Assembly: GCF_039414295.1 (NCBI RefSeq)
Contig: NZ_JBCITM010000022.1
Coordinates: forward strand, 1 to 64,000
DNA length: 64,000 nt
Reading direction: 5' to 3'
Origin: Anoxynatronum sibiricum
GTDB taxonomy: Bacteria > Bacillota > Clostridia > Peptostreptococcales > Tindalliaceae
The notes beneath the pieces are model-generated. The model saw nothing but the letters and a program-made list of their open reading frames with translations, ran no database searches and had not been told where the DNA came from. Shown piece after piece: positions 45,073-53,705 of this stretch. How positions within the stretch are numbered: position 1 is the stretch's first letter; each line of letters starts with the position of its first letter. The translations under genes were made by a program, and so were the position numbers.

Positions 45073-46177
45073 CCGGCAGGTTGCTGAAAGGCCCGATCTG
45101 AAAATGCCGCCGCCGGGTTGGCTGACCCTGGGCATTGAAACCAGTTGCGACGAAACGGCAGTAAGTGTGGTGCGGGACGGGCGTCAGGTGCTTTCCAGCA
45201 TCGTGGCCTCGCAAATTCCCGAACACCAGAAATTTGGCGGTGTGGTGCCTGAGGTGGCTTCCCGGCAGCATGTGGAAACCATTACCCAGGTAATTGATGA
45301 GGCCTTGCGAGAAGCTGAAGTCACCCTTGAGCAGATCCATCAGGTGGCTGTTACCTACGGGCCTGGACTGGTGGGGGCCCTGCTGGTGGGAGTGGCTGCT
45401 GCCAAGGCTCTGGCCTATGGAAGGCGGTTGCCCCTCAATGGCGTGAACCATATTGAAGGCCATCTTTTTGCCAATTTTATCCAATCCCCATCATTGGAGC
45501 CGCCTCTCTTGGCCCTGATTGTTTCGGGCGGGCACACGCATTTGGTGCATATGAAACATTATGGCGTTTATGAAGTTCTGGGCAAAACAAGGGATGATGC
45601 GGCGGGAGAAGCCTTTGACAAAGTGGCTCGTGTGCTGGGGCTGGGTTATCCCGGCGGCCCCCTCATTGATGCAGCGGCCCGCCAGGGTGATCCCCGGGCC
45701 ATTGATTTTCCCAGGGCGGTTGTGACAGATCACCCCTGGGATTTCAGCTTTAGCGGCTTGAAGTCGGCGGTGCTGAACCACGTCAATACAGAGAGAATGA
45801 AGGGCCGTGACGTGCAGGTGGCCGATGTGGCTGCCAGTTTTCAGCAGGCGGTGGTGGATGTGCTGGTGAATAAAACGCTGGACTGTTCAGTGACAAACGG
45901 CATTAAACAGGTGGTGCTTTCCGGCGGAGTGGCCGCCAACAGCCTGCTGCGCCAGACGCTGGCTGACCGGTGCCGGGAACAGGGTATTGCCTTCTGCGCC
46001 CCTGAGCTTGCCCTTTGCACCGATAACGGCGCTATGATTGCCTGTGTGGGGTATTATGATTACTGCATGGGAGTTCGTTCCCGGTGGAACCTGAATGCAG
46101 TGGCCGGTTTGTCCATCGGGGAGCGGAACGAACAATGGTTCTTTAGAGATGAATTATTTCCTTCAGGGGAATGTTGA
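45056..46177 (+). CDS. tsaD: tRNA N6-threonylcarbamoyltransferase TsaD
   Basis: 373 aa catalytic subunit of t6A synthesis. The start TLGIETSCDETAVSVV, the iron-binding HIEGH (near 126), SGGHTHLV and VVLSGGVAANSLLR are all present. An N-terminal extension of about 20 residues precedes the usual start. It overlaps the membrane-protein gene by 17 bp and is thus tied to the sigma module rather than directly to rimI. Confidence 0.95.
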   Translation: MPHRNDRQVAERPDLKMPPPGWLTLGIETSCDETAVSVVRDGRQVLSSIVASQIPEHQKFGGVVPEVASRQHVETITQVIDEALREAEVTLEQIHQVAVTYGPGLVGALLVGVAAAKALAYGRRLPLNGVNHIEGHLFANFIQSPSLEPPLLALIVSGGHTHLVHMKHYGVYEVLGKTRDDAAGEAFDKVARVLGLGYPGGPLIDAAARQGDPRAIDFPRAVVTDHPWDFSFSGLKSAVLNHVNTERMKGRDVQVADVAASFQQAVVDVLVNKTLDCSVTNGIKQVVLSGGVAANSLLRQTLADRCREQGIAFCAPELALCTDNGAMIACVGYYDYCMGVRSRWNLNAVAGLSIGERNEQWFFRDELFPSGEC

Positions 46178-46532
46178 CATAAAACAGCATCCATAACAGG
46201 ATCAAAAACCGAAAGGGCAGGCAAATGCCTGTCTTTTGCCGTTTAAAATAAAAAAAGTCCAACAGATAAGTTGATTGAACATTATCTTTTTCAACTGATT
46301 CTCACCTGCAGTAACTGAGAAGATCTCTCCAGAAAAGACAGTTCATGGGGATGAAACAGGTGTGGATATTGTGGATATCTTTGAAAAGAAGTGTTAGCAA
46401 GGACTAAAACTGTGGATAACTTTGTGGAAAACATTGAAAAACTGTGGAAAAATAATGAAACCCTGCCGTCAATTGATTGAGGGCAGGGTTTTGTCAGAAA
46501 TGGTGTTAACATAACTCGGATGAACCTCGTCA
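46178..46532. other. intergenic region with second DnaA-box-like cluster
   Basis: TGTGGATAA is perfect at 46411-46419. TGTGGATAT (46361-46369, 46370-46378) and TGTGGAAAA (46423-46431, 46443-46451) each differ by one base. All five share one direction, opposite to the cluster at 20982-21137. A short GC-hairpin (AACCCTGCC / GGCAGGGTT, 46459-46494) looks like the terminator of the minus-strand ABC-F gene. No protein gene is evident. Confidence 0.65.
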
Positions 46533-48476
46533 TCACTCCTCCGCCTGCTCCAGCAAAACTTCCCATTCGCTGTACAGCGCTTCCAGTGAGGCTTTCAGAT
46601 CGGTGGATTCTTCATGAATGCGGCGGCTTTCTGCTGCATCTGAATAGACTTCAGGTAAACACATGAGGGCTTCCAGTTCTTTGACCTTTGCTTCGAGCTG
46701 ATGCATCTCTTTCTCCAGATTGGAGAGGTTTTTTTTCAGAGTGTTGGAGGCGTCACGTTGGCGCCGCTCCTTTTGACGTTCCTGTTTCTGGCGGGTACGG
46801 TTGTCAATCACCGGTTCCACCAGGGCCTGCTGTTCCTGGAGGAGTTGTTTTTTCTTGGCCATATAATCATCGTAATTACCGAGGTGGTGGGTCAGTCCAT
46901 GGGGAGAAAACTCCAACACACCGGTGGCAATACGATTGATGAAATAGCGGTCATGGGAAATAAAGAAAAGTGTGCCATCATAAGTCTGCAGTGACTCCTC
47001 CAGGTTTTCTCTGGCGGGAATGTCCAGGTGGTTGGTGGGTTCGTCCAGCAGCAGCAGATTGTGATGGGAAAGCATGAGCTTCAGCAGCGACAATCGGGCT
47101 TTTTCGCCGCCGCTGAGATGAGCAATGGGAGTAAAAACCTCCTCGCCAACAAAGAGAAAGGCACCCAGCCAGGTGCGCAGCTGTGTTTCGTTGAACCTGG
47201 GATACGCATTGTGAAGCTCTTCCATGACGGTACAGGTTTCATCCAGATTCTTCAGTTCCTGATGGTAGTAACCTAAAGATACCTGGTGACCCAATGTCAG
47301 GGTTCCTGCGTCGGGAGAGAGTTCTCCCGCCACCATGCGAAAAAGGGTGGTTTTTCCGATGCCATTGGGACCCACCAGGGCAATCCGATCACCTCGCTGC
47401 AGGGTGAAGCTCACTGATTCGAAGAGAGGTGGCTGAGTCTCCCAGCTTTTGGACACATTTTCGACAGCCAGCACCTGCCGACCGCTGCTCTGGCCAATTT
47501 GAAAATGGAGAGAGGAAAGCACGGCCTGGTGAACCCGTTGTTGAGGCCGCTCCATTTTCTCCAGTTTTTTCTCCCGGCTCTTGGCCCGGTTTGCCAGTTT
47601 TTCAGTGCCGTGCTGCTTCATGCGCCGCACCAGCTCTTCCTGGCGCTGCATTTCCTTTTCCTGCTTCTTGGCGCTGCGCTCTTCCGCTTCAAGCATGGCT
47701 GCCTTTTTTTTCAGGGCTTCGGTATAGCCGCCGCGAAAACTGGTGACAGCTTGTTGAGCCACTTCCAGCGTCCGGTCGGTGACCTGATCAAGAAAGTAAC
47801 GGTCGTGGGAAATAACTAAAATTGTTCCGGAATAGGAACGCAAAAAGCTCTCCAGCCATTCCACCGATTCGATGTCCAAATGATTGGTGGGTTCATCCAG
47901 CAGTAACAGATCGGGTTTGCTCAGCAAGAGGCGCCCCAGAGTGAGGCGGGTTTTTTGGCCGCCTGACAAAGTGTTTACCTGCCGCTGAAAATCATCTCCG
48001 TAAAAACCAAGCCCGTTCAGCACTCCCCGCACCTCGCTGCGAAAGGCATATCCGTTCTGAGCTTCAAAGCTCTCGGTGAGTCGGGCGTACGCAGCCATGA
48101 CTTCTTCCAGGCGTTCATGATTGTCGGTAGAAGCGGAAGCGCCGGTCTGGGCAATGATGGTTTCCAGACGACGCAGTTCTTCCTCCATATGAAGCAGGGT
48201 TTGAAACACCACCAGCACATAATCATGGACGGTTTGATCCGTCGTCATTTCCGGCATCTGATGTTGGATGCCCATGCGCAGCGTACCGGGTATGAACAAT
48301 TGCCCTTCGTCATGGGGCAGCTCTCGGGTGAGGAGTTGAAAGAGAGTGGTTTTTCCGGCACCGTTGGGTCCCACCACCCCCACTTTCTCGCCGGCATTGA
48401 TGGAGAAAGAGATGCGGTCAAAAAGACAGCGGGTACCAAAATATTTAGATAATTGACTGACAGAAAGAATGACCAT
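46533..48476 (-). CDS. ABC-F family ATPase (YdiF-like)
   Basis: 647 aa, two ABC domains and no membrane segment. Walker A motifs are GPNGAGKTTLF and GPNGIGKTTLF, signatures LSGGQKTRLTL and LSGGEKARLSL, joined by a charged P-site tract near residues 240-305. A coiled-coil C-terminal region follows. ABC-F proteins act on the ribosome E site; the YdiF subgroup is a housekeeping relative of EttA/Uup. It faces tsaD and precedes rex divergently, as in the ydi block. Confidence 0.9.
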   Translation of the reverse strand: MVILSVSQLSKYFGTRCLFDRISFSINAGEKVGVVGPNGAGKTTLFQLLTRELPHDEGQLFIPGTLRMGIQHQMPEMTTDQTVHDYVLVVFQTLLHMEEELRRLETIIAQTGASASTDNHERLEEVMAAYARLTESFEAQNGYAFRSEVRGVLNGLGFYGDDFQRQVNTLSGGQKTRLTLGRLLLSKPDLLLLDEPTNHLDIESVEWLESFLRSYSGTILVISHDRYFLDQVTDRTLEVAQQAVTSFRGGYTEALKKKAAMLEAEERSAKKQEKEMQRQEELVRRMKQHGTEKLANRAKSREKKLEKMERPQQRVHQAVLSSLHFQIGQSSGRQVLAVENVSKSWETQPPLFESVSFTLQRGDRIALVGPNGIGKTTLFRMVAGELSPDAGTLTLGHQVSLGYYHQELKNLDETCTVMEELHNAYPRFNETQLRTWLGAFLFVGEEVFTPIAHLSGGEKARLSLLKLMLSHHNLLLLDEPTNHLDIPARENLEESLQTYDGTLFFISHDRYFINRIATGVLEFSPHGLTHHLGNYDDYMAKKKQLLQEQQALVEPVIDNRTRQKQERQKERRQRDASNTLKKNLSNLEKEMHQLEAKVKELEALMCLPEVYSDAAESRRIHEESTDLKASLEALYSEWEVLLEQAEE

Positions 48477-48602
48477 GTGAAAACTCCTTAAAAAACGTTA
48501 TTTTATGAACAAACAGCAGACGAAAGCGTTTTTTTTTTCTTCTATTTATATTATAATGAACAGTGACCATCCTGTCATCCCGAGAAAATGAGGTGAATTG
48601 CA

Positions 48603-49244
48603 GTGAAAAAAGATGTGAAAAATGTATCCATGGCGGTCATCCGTCGACTTCCCAAGTATCACAGGCGCTTAAAAGAACTCATGGACAAGGATGTTACCCG
48701 AATTTCATCCAAGGAACTCAGTGTAATGATTGGGTTCACCGCCTCGCAAATTCGTCAGGACCTTAACTGCTTTGGCGGTTTCGGCCAGCAGGGCTATGGG
48801 TACGACGTGGCTGAGCTATATGGTGAAATCAGTCGGATTCTGGGGCTGACGGGGGAGTACAACACCATCATTATAGGGGCCGGAAACCTGGGTCAGGCCA
48901 TTGCCAACTACTCCAACTTTGAAAAGAAAGGCTTCCACATGCTGGCGCTGTTTGAAAAAAACCCGCGTCTCATTGGCCTGCAGATCCGGGATGTTCCGGT
49001 GCTGGACATCGATGAACTGGAAAGCTTCTGCGCCGACAAAAAGATCGACATCGGTGTTATCTGTACCAACAAGGAAAGTGCTCAGGATGTGGCCGACACA
49101 CTCATCAAGCTGCCTGTGAAAGCCATCTGGAATTTTGCCCCGGCAGACATACAGGTTCCGGAATCCATTACCTTGGAGAATGTGCATCTTAGTGACAGTC
49201 TCTATATCATTTCTTATCTGCTTAAAATGAATGAAATGGAGTAA
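48603..49244 (+). CDS. rex: redox-sensing transcriptional repressor Rex
   Basis: 213 aa, GTG start. An N-terminal winged helix (SVAVIRRLPKYHRRLKEL, then GFTASQIRQDLNCFGGFG) binds DNA, and the Rossmann domain IIIGAGNLGQAIANY senses NADH/NAD+. It derepresses fermentation and anaerobic genes when NADH is high. No clear TTGTGAA-N4-TTCACAA site was found in the window. It is divergent from the ABC-F gene. Confidence 0.95.
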   Translation: MKKDVKNVSMAVIRRLPKYHRRLKELMDKDVTRISSKELSVMIGFTASQIRQDLNCFGGFGQQGYGYDVAELYGEISRILGLTGEYNTIIIGAGNLGQAIANYSNFEKKGFHMLALFEKNPRLIGLQIRDVPVLDIDELESFCADKKIDIGVICTNKESAQDVADTLIKLPVKAIWNFAPADIQVPESITLENVHLSDSLYIISYLLKMNEME

Positions 49245-49280
49245 TCCGGAGCGCAACCAGACAGTACGGTTCGCTGGCTG

Positions 49281-49312
49281 ACCCGGCACCACAGGTGCCG
49301 GGTTGTTTTTTT
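49281..49312 (+). terminator. intrinsic terminator after rex
   Basis: ACCCGGCACC (49281-49290) and GGTGCCGGGT (49294-49303) with a T-run. Confidence 0.88.
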
Positions 49313-49524
49313 GCCATGCGTTCGGTTCTTGTCAGAGGGCATGCCAGTTTTGCTGTTGATGGCTGCGAAGGCATGTATCAACAAATGCTGGATGTTAGAG
49401 GGGCACTGTTTTATGGTAGAATAGAAAAGAACACACAAACGCAATGGAGATTGATCCCGCGGTACAGGTCATGGGATACAGATATCTGGACTAACAAATT
49501 CCAAAAGAGAATGGAGAATGAGGC

Positions 49525-50847
49525 ATGATGAAGCGCGGTGTGGTGATGGGACTCATCTTCAGCCTGGTGTTGGCGGCGGTGATGCTGACAGCAGAGCCGG
49601 CTATGGCAGTGTCATCTCCGGAAATTGTGGTGGATGGGCAGCGGTTACTGCTGCCTGCCGGAGAGCCGGGTCCGGTGATCAGTTCGGAGGGGCGGGTGTT
49701 GGTGCCGGCCAGGTGGATTGCCGAAGCTCTGGGGCTGCGTGTCAGCTGGCAGGAGACCACCCGTCAGGCCATTTTCGAAGACGCCCACCAGCGAACGGTG
49801 CTCACCATCGGATCTTCCACTGCTCAGATGGGGCAGGATACTGTGAAACTGGATTCGCCGGCCGCGGTGCTTCAGGGGCGCACCTATGTCCCCCTGCGAT
49901 TTGTCACCGAGGCTTTTGGAGCCCGGGTGGCCTGGGACCCTCAGGCCCGCCAAGTGAACATTGAAAGCTTTCAGTCACTGGCAGCACAGCTGAAGCAACT
50001 TTTTCAGATTCGGGGAATCGGCCTGGGAGACCCGGCTGCGCTGGTGGTAACTCTTTGGGGTGAACCGTTGGAAAAACTGCCCAGTGAGTATGCTTTTGAG
50101 TGGTGGATCTACCACGACCACTATCGAAACTACGTGCAGGTGGGGGTGGAGAAAGAACGGGTGACTGCCCTCTATACCAATGGCATTCACTGGGAGTCTG
50201 ACAGCGGTCTCGTTGCCGGCAGTCTTCAGACGGCGGTGCGCCAGGTTCTCGGAAAACCCCTGGACTGGATCGAAAAAGGTCAGAACCGTTACCTGCGAGA
50301 CGGCAAAAAGCATAGCGACCTGTTTCTGATGCAAGACATTGCCTATGGAGAGTTCTACTATGACATTCATGAGAACCATCAGGTAACGGCAGTTCAGGTG
50401 ACTTTAAAACAGACGGAAGAAAGCATGAGCGGCTTTCTGGGAAATCAGCGACCTGAGCTGGAAGAAAGCTACAGCCGACAGCTTTTCCTGCTGGCGAACT
50501 CACTCCGCACCCGAATGGGACTACCTGCCTTTCAGTGGAATGAACAAGCGGCTCAAGCAGCAGAAAAACACAGCCGTGATATGGGCGCGAAAGATTATTT
50601 TTCCCATGAAACACCTGAGGGCAGAACCTTTGTACAGCGGCTGACAGCAGAAGGGCTTCGGTTCACAAAGGCCGGTGAAAACATTGCAGCCAACCTCAAT
50701 GCCATTAATGCCCATGAGGCTCTGATGAACTCACCGGGACACCGGGCAAATCTGCTCTCAGACATGACACACCTGGGAACCGGCTCTTCACAGGGGCACC
50801 AGGGAACCTTCGAGTTATTGCATACCCAGAAATTCCTGTCATTCTAA
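49525..50847 (+). CDS. secreted copper-amine-oxidase-N / CAP-domain protein
   Basis: 440 aa with a signal peptide. Residues 30-150 form two copper-amine-oxidase-like N-terminal repeats (GRVLVPARWIAEALGLRVSW, then GRTYVPLRFVTEAFGARVAW). A middle domain of unknown type follows, then a C-terminal SCP/CAP domain (LANSLRTRMGLPAFQWN ... AAEKHSRDMGAKDYFSHETP ... GENIAANL). Such YkwD-like proteins are exported and often relate to envelope or sporulation. ATG 49525 or 49528 is the start. Confidence 0.85.
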   Translation: MMKRGVVMGLIFSLVLAAVMLTAEPAMAVSSPEIVVDGQRLLLPAGEPGPVISSEGRVLVPARWIAEALGLRVSWQETTRQAIFEDAHQRTVLTIGSSTAQMGQDTVKLDSPAAVLQGRTYVPLRFVTEAFGARVAWDPQARQVNIESFQSLAAQLKQLFQIRGIGLGDPAALVVTLWGEPLEKLPSEYAFEWWIYHDHYRNYVQVGVEKERVTALYTNGIHWESDSGLVAGSLQTAVRQVLGKPLDWIEKGQNRYLRDGKKHSDLFLMQDIAYGEFYYDIHENHQVTAVQVTLKQTEESMSGFLGNQRPELEESYSRQLFLLANSLRTRMGLPAFQWNEQAAQAAEKHSRDMGAKDYFSHETPEGRTFVQRLTAEGLRFTKAGENIAANLNAINAHEALMNSPGHRANLLSDMTHLGTGSSQGHQGTFELLHTQKFLSF

Positions 50848-50894
50848 GGAAAAATGATGATTCAAAATATGTATGAAAGTGCAGGGGATGAAGC

Positions 50895-51374
50895 TTGCGC
50901 CACTATTACACACAAATACACCAATACATGGAGCGGCTCATTAGTCAGGTGATTCTGACAGACCGCCGGGAACTGGAAGTGAACGGTGGGCGGATGAATC
51001 TGCAGGAGTACCTTTTACTGAAAAAGGTGCGCCGGGATGAGGGGCAAACCTTTCAGCAGATGATGGAAGAAACAGGTTGCAGCCGCAATGAAGTGACAGC
51101 GATGGTTCGGAGGTTGCTGAAGCAGCAATTGATTCAGAAAGGCCCGGCTTCCCGGGACCGGCGAATCAGGCGTCTGGTCTTAACAGAAGAGGGAAAAGGC
51201 TGGTTGCTTCGCATGGAGGGCATGGAACAGGAACTGCTGTATGGGTTACTCAATGAGTTTACCTTCAATGAAGAAAAAGCCATCCTGAAGTTTCTGGTGA
51301 AACTGGAAATGCAGCTGAAAGAAAAAGACAGTGCCGCAGCACTGCCTTCATGTCAAATCGATGAAACTAACTAA
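50895..51374 (+). CDS. MarR-family transcriptional regulator
   Basis: 159 aa from TTG 50895 (CAGGGGATG). The winged helix reads NLQEYLLLKKVRRDEGQTF, QQMMEETGCSRNEVTAMVRRL, with the wing ASRDRRIRRLVLTEEGK. Ligand and targets unknown. It lies close behind the CAP protein gene and ahead of the convergent ferredoxin gene. Confidence 0.85.
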   Translation: MRHYYTQIHQYMERLISQVILTDRRELEVNGGRMNLQEYLLLKKVRRDEGQTFQQMMEETGCSRNEVTAMVRRLLKQQLIQKGPASRDRRIRRLVLTEEGKGWLLRMEGMEQELLYGLLNEFTFNEEKAILKFLVKLEMQLKEKDSAAALPSCQIDETN

Positions 51375-51399
51375 AACAGACTGTTAAGACTGACCTGGC

Positions 51400-51570
51400 C
51401 TATTCGGGCTGAGGAGAGTCAACAGGGCACACATTGGCACAGGCACCACAGTCGATGCAAGCTTCAGCGTCAATGACATAAATATCGTCGCCGGCAGTGA
51501 TGGCATCTACTGGGCATTCGGGTTCACAGGCACCACAACTGATACAGGAATCATGAATAACATAAGCCAT
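51400..51570 (-). CDS. 2[4Fe-4S] ferredoxin
   Basis: 56 aa from ATG 51570, with AAGGAGG directly upstream on that strand; an upstream ATG at 51594 would bury the site. Two CxxCxxCxxxCP clusters, CISCGACEPECP and CIDCGACANVCP, are intact. A clostridial-type low-potential electron carrier for fermentation enzymes such as pyruvate:ferredoxin oxidoreductase or the FeS flavoenzymes elsewhere in the window. Confidence 0.96.
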   Translation of the reverse strand: MAYVIHDSCISCGACEPECPVDAITAGDDIYVIDAEACIDCGACANVCPVDSPQPE

Positions 51571-51727
51571 TACAAATACCTCCTTCAAAGTCATTCGTTT
51601 TGTTTGGTTACAACGTCATTATAGCAGGCAGCGAAAGGCAAGGGCAAGAAGAAACAGCCTAATTTCGCAGAAAACAGAATCAATATAATGAAAATCATTT
51701 TTAATAAATGGGCAAAAAGGGGACTAA

Positions 51728-52540
51728 ATGATGGAAGTAACCCTGTTCATCGGTGGCAGTGGCACCGGTAAAAGCTACCAGGCAATGCAGCTTGCAAAAT
51801 CGCTGGGAATTCGCTATATCATAGACGATGGGCTGCTGATCCGTGACAACCGGGTACTGGGAGGACGCTCCGCCAAACGGGAATCCTCTCGTCTGGGAGC
51901 TGTGCGAAGAGCCATATTCAATGATAAAGAGCACTGCCGGCAGGTGCGTGACCTGATTGAATCAGAAAATCCAACGAAACTGCTGATTCTGGGAACCTCG
52001 GAAAAAATGGTACACACCATTGTACAGCAACTCCAACTGCCGTCACCCGCTTCCACCGTCTGGATTGATGAGGTGGCAGCGCCTTCTGAAATACAGATGG
52101 CCCGACGAATCCGCATGAAAGAAGGCAAGCACATCATTCCAGTGCCTGCCTTCCAACTAAAAAAAGATTTTTCCGGGTTTTTTCTCAATCCCCTGCAAGT
52201 GCTAAAGGGACTCGGGAAAGATGCTGCCGGACAGGAAGGCGAAAAATCGGTGGTGCGGCCCACCTTCAGCTATCTGGGAAAATACACCATCTCCGACGGC
52301 GTCATTCGAAGTCTGGTGCATCACGCCCTTCTCCGACATACCCAGTTGATTCCCATGGGAACCACTTTTGTCCACAACACCCGAAACGGCCTGGTGGTAG
52401 AACTGGATGTGAAAGCCCCCTTCGGCATCCCGGTTACCCGCCAGCTTCGACTGGCCCAGGAGCGAATTGGCAGAGAAGTGGAAAACATGACGGCGCTTCA
52501 CCTGGCATCGGTGAACATCACCATTAAAAAGTGGATGTAG
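51728..52540 (+). CDS. P-loop NTPase fused to an Asp23-like domain
   Basis: 270 aa. Residues 1-140 form a P-loop ATPase (FIGGSGTGKSYQAMQLAK, Walker B-like STVWIDEVAAP). The C-terminal 90 residues (YTISDGVIRSLVHHALL ... GIPVTRQLRLAQERIGREVENMTAL) match the Asp23/Gls24 family fold. Asp23 proteins alone act at the cell envelope in Firmicutes; coupling to an ATPase is uncommon and known mainly from Clostridia. ATG 51728 or 51731. No partner gene is obvious beside it. Confidence 0.8.
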   Translation: MMEVTLFIGGSGTGKSYQAMQLAKSLGIRYIIDDGLLIRDNRVLGGRSAKRESSRLGAVRRAIFNDKEHCRQVRDLIESENPTKLLILGTSEKMVHTIVQQLQLPSPASTVWIDEVAAPSEIQMARRIRMKEGKHIIPVPAFQLKKDFSGFFLNPLQVLKGLGKDAAGQEGEKSVVRPTFSYLGKYTISDGVIRSLVHHALLRHTQLIPMGTTFVHNTRNGLVVELDVKAPFGIPVTRQLRLAQERIGREVENMTALHLASVNITIKKWM

Positions 52541-52600
52541 GCACAGGCTGCCTGCCAAACAGGCCGTCACATGAATGCCTTCACCGAAAAGAGCATCTGA

Positions 52601-52795
52601 CTAAAAGCGCTTGCCGCCACCTGGCGTTTTGTCCGACCTGGGAAGAAACTGTTGGCAGGGTGCACCGGTGGATTCATAAACCAGCTGTGAGGGCATCTTG
52701 GCAGTTTTAAAACCAAAAAAAGTGCAGGCTTTGGGATAACGTGGGTTCCAGGTGACCTTGAAAAACTGGCATCGATAACAGTTAATCCGCCTCAT
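52601..52795 (-). CDS. small cysteine protein (often annotated uracil-DNA glycosylase-like)
   Basis: 64 aa. It has the pattern CYRCQFFKVTWNPRYPKAC ... GFKTAKMPS ... STGAPCQQF, four Cys of the small Firmicutes family that databases have labelled 'uracil-DNA glycosylase'. No glycosylase fold or active site fits in 64 residues, so I do not propose that function. It starts 5 bp after the DJ-1 stop and is probably its operon partner; a zinc or FeS centre is likely. Confidence 0.7.
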   Translation of the reverse strand: MRRINCYRCQFFKVTWNPRYPKACTFFGFKTAKMPSQLVYESTGAPCQQFLPRSDKTPGGGKRF

Positions 52796-52799
52796 GACA

Positions 52800-53327
52800 C
52801 TAGCAAAGGGCCATTAAGCTCAAAAGAGCCCGCATGTACTGGGGAAGATCGGCGGGGCCCTTGGCAGAGACCAGCGAGCCATGGGTGACCACCGGTTCAT
52901 CAATCCAGTGCGCGCCGGCATTCACCAAGTCGTCCCGAATGGCTGGTGTACTGGTAACCTGTTTTCCCTTAAGCGTATTGGCAGAAACCAACACCCAGCC
53001 GGCATGGCAGATCTGTCCGATGATTTTGTTTTCCTGGTCCATATGGCGGGCCAGATCCAGCACCTCCGGGTACCGCCGCAGTTTATCCGGGGCCCAGCCG
53101 CCGGGAATCAGCAGGCCGTCGAAATCCTCCGGGTTCACATCGGCCAAGCGCAGGTCGGTCGTTGCAGGCACACCATATTTGCCATGGTAAACGCGATTGG
53201 CTTCTTTTCCTGCCAGCAGCACTTCGATACCGGCTTCCCGTAACCGGTATACCGGATACCACAACTCAAGGTCTTCAAAGGCTTCATCCACCAATTGGAT
53301 AAAACGGATTTTTTTGGTTGTTGACAT
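52800..53327 (-). CDS. DJ-1/PfpI-family protein
   Basis: 175 aa class I glutamine-amidotransferase-like fold. The nucleophile elbow IGQICHAGWVLVSANTLKG has the Cys-His pair, and the acidic partner is in the N-terminal half (Glu of FEDLELWYPVY). Members are deglycases, chaperones or hydratases, so the activity is open. ATG 53327 with AAGGAGGTG upstream on the minus strand. Confidence 0.88.
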   Translation of the reverse strand: MSTTKKIRFIQLVDEAFEDLELWYPVYRLREAGIEVLLAGKEANRVYHGKYGVPATTDLRLADVNPEDFDGLLIPGGWAPDKLRRYPEVLDLARHMDQENKIIGQICHAGWVLVSANTLKGKQVTSTPAIRDDLVNAGAHWIDEPVVTHGSLVSAKGPADLPQYMRALLSLMALC

Positions 53328-53576
53328 GAGAACACCTCCTTACGAAAACGAATACCCTCTTTTATGTCAAATATGCGATTCGTTTATAAATCAATGATAT
53401 AATATTGTATCAAAGGAGGCGAAAAAAGCTCTTGTGAAACGGAACATCCAATGATAGAGCTGATTTTACAAAGGGGTGATGCATATGTGAATCAGAGGAT
53501 GACGGGTTCATCAGCCTTCGATTGAAGGAACGCTTGAAATCTGGGAACTGCGTCATCGGTGCGGTGTGAATCTTTC

Positions 53577-53592
53577 TGGCACGGTCCTTGCA
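53577..53592 (+). promoter_or_regulatory. sigma-54 (-24/-12) promoter of preTA
   Basis: TGGCAC (53577-53582), GGTCC, TTGCA (53588-53592), a perfect consensus with GG and GC 10 nt apart. It is 114 bp before the preT start, in an otherwise gene-free 380-bp interval (53328-53705). Confidence 0.85.
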
Positions 53593-53705
53593 TTAGATTA
53601 CCATAGACATGAATAAGAATGACCGGGTTCATCGTGGTTCAATGGACATGGTTAACCGTGAGTCACAATGAGTCCGGATCAGTTAGCTAAAAGGAGGAAG
53701 AGGCA

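Noticed and set aside
53432..53450. Rex operator (TTGTGAAACGGAACA)
   Set aside because: Only one half matches TTGTGAA-N4-TTCACAA; the second half is absent.
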